This document shows, piece after piece, positions 57,393 to 64,000 of a DNA stretch of 64,000 nt (positions within the stretch are counted from its first letter, which is position 1; each line of letters begins with the position of its first letter). The translations under genes were made by a program, and so were the position numbers. Source of the DNA: Hysterangium stoloniferum (lineage: Eukaryota; Basidiomycota; Agaricomycetes; Hysterangiales; Hysterangiaceae); contig WHVD01000006.1 of NCBI GenBank assembly GCA_015178975.1, positions 930,001-994,000 on the forward strand, in the 5' to 3' direction. The notes under the pieces are model-generated. The model was not told the origin of the DNA. It saw nothing but the letters and a program-made list of their open reading frames with translations, and did not search any database.

Positions 57393-60300
57393 ATGGCCTC
57401 CTCAGGGCAACCTAAAGCTGCAACTACAGACCTGGCTACCCAGCCTCGAATATCACTTAATACTATTAGTGCACCTGCTCAACGACTCTACATTCTTAGT
57501 CTTGGTGCCCTTCTTCAGGTATGTCTTTTCCATTATATGCAGTGCCTCATTAAATAGTTGTCTTCAGGCTTTCAAGGCCCGTTCTTTTCTGTTAAGATGG
57601 TGGTATCCGGAGTACTGGTGGCGATACTTGTTCAGTTGGGTTGCCCTGGATGCCCTTTTTATACTCGGCATGGCGGAACTACGGATACCACGCCTCGCGT
57701 TTGGTTGGAAGGCGAGGTTGATGCAATTACTGACTTTGGCTTTGATTGACGTGGCATTATTTAAACCATATGATGTGAGTGTAGCATTGTGACCCTTTTC
57801 GTGGTCAACTTAGTGGATCGCGACAGTACTCACTGCAATGGACATGGATGCGGCGTAAGTCTGACGCAGTTGTAGTCAGAGTATCTTCTAATGTCAATTT
57901 CAGTGTCAGATCGAGATGCTGAAATCTCTACAAGGGAAAAAACAGTCTACGTAGATGATGTTATCAACCAAGGTGGTCACTTGTTTGGCCAACATACAGT
58001 TCGATTGTCACCGATCAGGCGAGTAGAAGGTGGCTTGACTGCTCTATGAATATTGACACAGCAGCTATAGTACTGCAAAGTTAAATCCATTTCTGGAAAT
58101 CTTTTGCCTGGAAGCACCGCACAACACGGCCCTCATCCCTGTCGTGTTCAATAACACCCAGCCCACTCATGTAACCTACTCTGTTTCTGCTTTAGGCAAT
58201 GACAGCGCAAAAACATTCATCAGTCTTTCCTCTCGCGACCTAAAGCAAATTGAAAAGGCTCGGTCGGAGGCACTCACAGTCATGCAAATGTCAGACCCCG
58301 GAGATGATGGGGAGTCCGAAGATGATTATTACGACCAGAACGATTCAATCAAACAGCGACCGCTGATTGGAAGAAACGCGGTTGATCCGGCGTATCAATT
58401 GGAAAAGACAGAGATTCTGCAACATATCAAAATTACTCGGCCTGGTGTTGTTCGACTTGAAAGGGCACTGGATCAGAATAATGCCGATGTCAGGATCCGA
58501 CCGACAGAGGTCACTATAGTTCAATGTCCTAAAGTGGAATTCGTAAAGGATACCGTGACTGATGACGGAAAGCGTTGCATTGGCACCACAGAAGTCTTGA
58601 ATCTAAACGTCTTTGGTGTTGCACCTCTGACACTAAAATGGCATAGAGAGGTATCCGGGCGCCGTGAGAATTTTCTTGTTGAGGGTATTGAGGGAGATCA
58701 CAACGTGAAGTTGAAAATAAATAATATTCATACTTATTTAATTCATAAATTTACAGGTCCCAGGTCGCACAAACGCTCAAGAACTTCGTATTCCTTTGAC
58801 TATGCAACTGGATGCTCTTGGGCCCCATACTTACTCGCTTGATGCATTAACTGATGGTGTTGGTAATTCACTGGATTTGGCTACCCTGCCACCCTCAACC
58901 AAGTTGAGCACGAGTCAAACGGTCACGGTCATTGGACGCAGTGCCATGAGCTTCAAATCCTGTGGCCCCGGTCGACCAGCCAGCCTCCTCATCGGAAAGG
59001 ATACACCACTTTTCATTACTGCCAATGACGCGGACGCTGAGGATGGTCCTTGGTATATCACTGTCAGATATAAACCACCACTAGACGACAAAAAGAAATA
59101 TAAACCTTGGCAGCAAGATTTCAGAAGTCCTCTTGGAAAGCGTGATTTAACGCTTTTGGCGAGAGCACCTGGGGAATATACGATTGTTGGTGTAAAGGGC
59201 AAGTATTGTCCTGGAGATGTTTTGAGTCCGGAATCGTGTCGTGTTATCGAGCAACCTCTGCCCACCGCTGAGATTGAGTGGAAACGTATTCATGAATGGT
59301 CCGTAACTTTCATTACTACTAATTTTACTTCGTGCTTACATCATGACTTCGATAGCTCTGGCGATACCGGTGTATCGGTCTCTCTCATGTTGCAAGGGAA
59401 GCCACCCTTCAAAATATTCTATTCGACAAAACGAGACGGAGAAGCCACACGTGAGCTGCATCAAATGTTTTATGGTTCACGTGGAGAAATTACTTTGCAA
59501 CCTGAAAGGTTTGTGATAATGAAAGTTATCTAGTTGCTATGTCGAACAAAAAATACCTGCTACAGGAGTGGCACATATACTTACACCTTCCTTCGCATGA
59601 GTGATGCCAATTACGAGGACATCAAATTGGACGGCCCAGTTATCAATCAGATAGTCCATCCTCTCGCGGGGGCAGATTTTGTCAAATCAGGGCAGTTGTA
59701 TGGCAAACAAGGATTACACAGCTGCTCTGGTAGCATGGTTGACATTGACGTTGATTTAAAGGTCAGTGACCAAACATTCATAAATAAAGCCACTCAGCGG
59801 TACCCTATTAATAGGGCACACCTCCGTGGAATTTGGAGGTCCAAATATTGGGTCCCAAAGGTTCTCAAAATGTGAACGTTTCACAGTTAAAAAACCCACG
59901 GGAAACGTTACGTCTTCCCATTCCTGCAGTGATCGACGAAGAAGGTGGCACTTTCCAAGTGGATTTAGGTAACGCTTCCGAGCTTTCTAAAGGGATTCTT
60001 CAATTAACGACATTTTATAGTGAGTGTGGAGGATGCATATGGTTGTAAGAGACAGTTGTCTGTGCCTGGAGTTTCGGTCAACGTGAAGCGAGTAAAGGTG
60101 AGTGCATTTCAAAAATACGGCTACGGCGATAAGTTAACTTTTTAACCCTAATTTTCTTCTAGCCCACTGCGAAGTTTTATGCCCAGGATGGCAAACGGCA
60201 AATGACGATATTGCAGGGTAAACGTGCACTCCTACCTCTCAGATTGACTGGAGATGCGGTGAGTCGCGAATGTCAATTACTTTCATTGTTTGCATTTAAA

Positions 60301-62014
60301 TACGGCCAATTCAGCCTTGGTCGATCAGATACCATAGGGCTGACGAACCTGAAGCGGGCGAGATCAAAGTGTCGTTATCCACAGCAAATGATCACATAAC
60401 TGTAACGGACGCAGGACTTTATGAAATCCTGGGAGTGAGTAAACCTCGCCATCATCTTGAACAATAATAAATCTTTATAGGTCCGCGATGCGTATTGTCC
60501 TGGTTCTGTCATCTCTGGCGAACATACTTTCCTCGTGGATTGGGTACCTAAGCCAACGGTACAACTAGCGAATACAACGACAGTAGTTTATGTTCCCGTT
60601 AATGGCACATACGTGCGCCCGGGCGTGGTATGCCAATATGATAAGCGATGATGATCTTTACTGAGTGTCTCGTAGTGCGAAGGAACTGACGATCATGTCG
60701 ATCTTATGTTCCATGGTACGCTTATATTCGTTTTCCATAAATAATGTTATTAATATTATTTCAAGGTACTCCGCCATTCCAAATCAATTACAATGTTGCA
60801 CGAGATTTTGATGATGGGGGTATGAAGTTAACTGATCAACCAACTTTCAGCAGCATTCAGCCATCCGGCCGTTTCCAATTACAGACTTCTAAGGCCGGCC
60901 GAGTTTATTATGAAGTGCAAGCGATTGGTGACGCCTCTTATCCGATCCAGAAACACGCCAACAATCTACCCCTTTCGAAACGGCTTCGATTTGAACAGCA
61001 AATATTCCCTCGTCCTGCAGCATATTTCAAACGATCTAATCGTATCTCATTCTGTCTCAATGACCCTTTTGTTCCTCGTGACGAATATCCGATGGATGGT
61101 ACCATTATGCTCCACGGAATTCCCCCTTTCACATTGGAGCTTTCCATTAAAAATCTTGCATCCAGCGAGATTTACAAAGAGGTGATTGAGACATCGCTTT
61201 ATGAGTGGACAGTGGACATGCCCCATTATAATTTTCGGACTGTGGGGCCACACGTCATTACGATTGACTCAGTTCGTGACGCATCCAATTGTCCAGAATC
61301 GGACACAGAAATGGGTCGTCGGTCACAGTGGATTGATGTCGCCGAAACGGCCGTCATTGTACCGTTCGACAGGCGGGAGGATTACTGCGTCGGGGAGGCC
61401 CTTCAATTCCAGCTAGAAGGCAGTCCACCGTGGAGAGTACAGTATGTCGTCTTGGTTTCGTGTCATATCATTACTTGATTTCTCGCAGGTACCGATTCGA
61501 CGGCAAATTAACCTCTGCACTAGCTCCGACGTCACCATTTAGACGCGTGGCAGATCGTGCTGGAGTATTCTCCATTATTTCAGTTGCACATGAGCAGGAT
61601 ATGTGTCAGAATACTGTCACCGATCTGAGCTTCCGAATCCATAACATTCCCTCCGCAAAGGTATCCCATGGCAAAAAAATCGTGCAAGACATACGCGAAG
61701 GTACTGCATATCTGGTTTTTGGAGGAAGACTTTGACTAAACGAGACTTTTGATGTAGGCGACCAGGCTGAAATACACTTCGAACTTATCGGTGAACCGCC
61801 ATTCACCTTCACATACCAACGCACCGAACTGGCAAGTAACCCGAGGCGTGGACAAACTCCCAAAGTCCTTGAGACGCATACTGTTTCCGGAATCAACACT
61901 AGGGATTACTCCATATACTCTGCCTCAGAAGGCACTTGGACAGTGTCATTCATTCAAGATCGCCATTGTCGATATCCACCCATCCAGGCTGACAAGTCCA
62001 TTGAAAATGCATGA
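57393..62014 (+). CDS. POM152: Nuclear pore membrane glycoprotein POM152
   Basis: An integral nuclear-envelope protein whose lumenal Ig-like repeats form the lumenal ring of the pore. Start MASSGQPKAATTDLATQ at 57393; first exons 57393-57518 and 57568-57774, then many exons with short introns to the stop at 62012-62014 (CRYPPIQADKSIENA). N-terminal hydrophobic segments: LYILSLGALLQ, YLFSWVALDALFILGMAEL, LMQLLTLALIDVALF. The family phrase GGHLFGQHTVRLSP is at about 57980-58015. The lumenal part carries about eight repeats marked by G.(P/A)P(W/F/L): GVAPLTL, GKPPFKI, GTPPWNL, GDAPWS, GTPPFQI, GIPPFTL, GSPPWRV, GEPPFTF, with paired Cys (SYR/YCPG types). All sections of the family are present and no disruption is seen. 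Convergent with the pyrophosphatase gene (430 bp between stops). Confidence 0.93.
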
Positions 62015-62444
62015 TTATATGGGGTTTGTAGGTGTACGATTAGATATATGATAATAGACCAACAAAGATCCTGCTAATTTTTATTTACTTAAACATTCTC
62101 GTCGTAGCAATGCAGATATCGTGTGTCCAAATGAAGCGATCAAACCTCCCTGATGAGTATTTCTCGCTTGCACAGGTGGTGAATTGCAACTGTTCACTTC
62201 ATGTTCACTACAAAAGCTCAGCCAGATCACTGAACTTAATGCATGACGTATAATTTTGCTGTATATATGGCTTTTTAAAAAGACCATCTTAAATTCTTTC
62301 TGATTATATTTTCGTCGAGGTACATTGACTGTACGACCAACAAACTCAAACCTGAACTGATGAGATGTAGAACCTGGAAAAAGATAAGGCACGCAAGTGC
62401 AAACAAAGGAAAGTGACTTGCCATTTGCTAACTGAATATAATAA

Positions 62445-63661
62445 TCAAAATAGGAAATTACGATCAAAATGGTAAGTCTTACTGGTTGGGTCGATAGGAG
62501 CTGGGGGCTTCCTGGAGTCTGGAGGGAGGCTTGTGTACGTCTGATCAGTTTTTTTAACTTGAAGGGGGGAGCCATCAACGGTCAGGTTGTAGCTAATAAC
62601 AATTAAACACCAATGGGATACTAAGCCTTGTGGTAACGTACATGGACAGGTCGTACGACGGAGTCTTCGCGAGGGCCTCGCTGGCAATAAGACGACGCCA
62701 CGCTTCGTGGCATTCATGGATGATTTCCGTGGCGTATTTCTTATTCTTCGCTTCCCCGGAGAACGCAAAAGCATTTTCAGGCTTCCCGTCGGCTGTTCAT
62801 TCAAAAGTTAGTGGGGCGGCACAAGTGCAAGCAAGCGGCACGTGCTACTTACGGATCTTGTAGATGCTAAAGTAATAGGGTGAGGCGTCACCCAGGTTTT
62901 ATACATGAAAATACTAGGATTGCGCACCGGAACCACTCATTGGTAGCCCTAATCAAGCCGGGTAGGTGTCTCTCGACGTCTTCGATGTCGTTGAGTCTGC
63001 CGGCGAGCGGGTCCTGAATATCGACGACGATGACTTTCCAGTCGGTCTCACCCTCGTCCAAGAGGGCCATGATGCCAAGGACCTTGACTTGTTTGACCTG
63101 GCCAACATAGCCGATCTGCTCACCGATCTCACAGACGTCTAGTGGGTCATTGTCGCCCTTGGCCTTCGTTTCGGCATGGGTGTGGTGAGGATCTTCCCAG
63201 GTCTGCATGATGACATGGGTTAAAAACCAGGCATATGGATCATGACTGGGTGCCAATACCTGAGGGAAAGCACCGTAGTTCCAAATGTAGCCATGGTGGG
63301 GGAAGCAGTTACGGACAAAGCGCAGTTTGCCTCGCTTGACATCCTGCTTGATGGGATTGAAAGTTTCCTCCTTCGAGATCTCCATCTTGGCATTCGTCCA
63401 ACGGGGAACCTCGACAATCATATTGAGAATGCTATTCGCCTGATCGGCGAAGAGAGGGATGTCATGGAAAGGGGAAACGACCGCTCCATTCTGTTCAGTA
63501 TATACTCTGTGTTCTATTGATGATGGGTCAAATAGTTTGCATTGCACCACGTAGGGACCTACCGAGTGTGTTTGGAGCACCAATAATACGGGTGCTGTAT
63601 TCTAAAATATATTAGCCAGTGAGACTTCACAAGCACAATGGACAAGGGACGTACGAGCCAT
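62445..63661 (-). CDS. IPP1: Inorganic pyrophosphatase (family I, soluble)
   Basis: Hydrolyses pyrophosphate to phosphate and drives biosynthetic reactions. Reading from ATG at 63661: MA / [13 protein letters not shown] / [55 protein letters not shown] / [46 protein letters not shown] / IYKI / [29 protein letters not shown] and a C-terminal exon ending [10 protein letters not shown]. The signature [11 protein letters not shown] with metal-binding Asp residues is intact, as are the KM.. Lys and EVPRW. Tiny exons (MA; IYKI) are joined by GT-AG introns. An in-frame upstream ATG at 63727 would add MSTALRRLSQQARHLNPNLP, which looks like a mitochondrial presequence. Confidence 0.93.
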
Positions 63662-64000
63662 TTGTGATGGTAGGTTGGGGTTAAGATGTCGAGCCTGCTG
63701 GGAAAGTCGTCTAAGCGCCGTACTCATATATTGCAATGACGGATCGATGCGTTCCCGGCTGCAGGATTGAGGGTCGACGTAATAAGATACGAGGCTGATT
63801 CGAAACAAGGACTTTTGGCTTAGTCATTCATACGTCTGCACGACGGTAGACCGATTCCGGCTGGTCTCGGAACGATGGCGGGAGGAAGCGAGCCTAGTAT
63901 TTCATTATACTATCGGGCGCTGAAGTGATGTATAGACCATGTAGAATTCAAAATATTGTGTTATAATTACGGTGCTTTGCAGCCCCACCACCTTGTGCGT
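63662..64000 (-). promoter_or_regulatory. 5' region of the pyrophosphatase gene with alternative in-frame start
   Basis: The frame of the first coding exon stays open upstream to 63727 (ATG) and to 63808 (a further ATG). The 22 residues from 63727 are Arg/Ser/Gln-rich with no acidic residue. Beyond 63808 no gene or clear TATA element is seen up to the window edge. Confidence 0.5.

Overview
The window looks like a basidiomycete fungus, probably an agaricomycete. The host genes are rich in introns of about 47-67 nt with GTATGT/GTAAG-type donors. Their products include fungal types: a delta-9 desaturase fused to cytochrome b5 and the pore protein POM152. The transposons (chromovirus with chromodomain, copia, Tc1/mariner, Crypton-like tyrosine recombinase) also fit. 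The organism call is inference from these traits.

Two gene islands sit in a sea of nested repeats. Island 1 (about 24.6-33.2 kb) holds the delta-9 desaturase (+), an unrecognised ORF (-), CutC (-), RRP1/NOP52 (+), 5-hydroxyisourate hydrolase (+), UBC12 (-) and a 2-oxoglutarate/Fe(II) dioxygenase (+). CutC/RRP1 and UBC12/dioxygenase are divergent pairs with only 119 and 150 bp between start codons. Island 2 (57.4-63.8 kb) holds POM152 (+) and inorganic pyrophosphatase (-), convergent.

Repeat layout. 0.67-9.49 kb: a chromovirus (Ty3 type) with LTRs here called LTR-A, a solo LTR-D in its gag and antisense coding sequence in its 3' part. 9.57-22.4 kb: a nest in which an old LTR-B relic holds a younger LTR-B (10485-21526). 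That holds a TG...CA element with 11-bp inverted ends (11040-21304), which holds an 8.0-kb Crypton-like element (12235-20268), which holds a solo LTR-D (12954-13676). Most levels are proved by target-site duplications. 34.29-39.11 kb: a young-looking copia element with a tRNA-like insert. 39.1-53.5 kb: decayed and intact solo LTRs (B, C, D), a broken Tc1/IS630-like transposon and an unclassified 436-bp insert. 53.58-57.21 kb: a Tc1/mariner element carrying a second, Crypton-free copy of the TG...CA element.

LTR families used below: A about 550 bp, B about 820 bp, C about 734 bp, D about 725 bp. All share one conserved block near one end (core CTTGGCTTCAGCTTAT or its complement). Older copies have lost most CpG. 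The strongest single observations are two microexons (5 nt and 3 nt) that complete histidine boxes 2 and 3 of the desaturase, and the Crypton inserted in an element whose empty-site copy is present in the same window.
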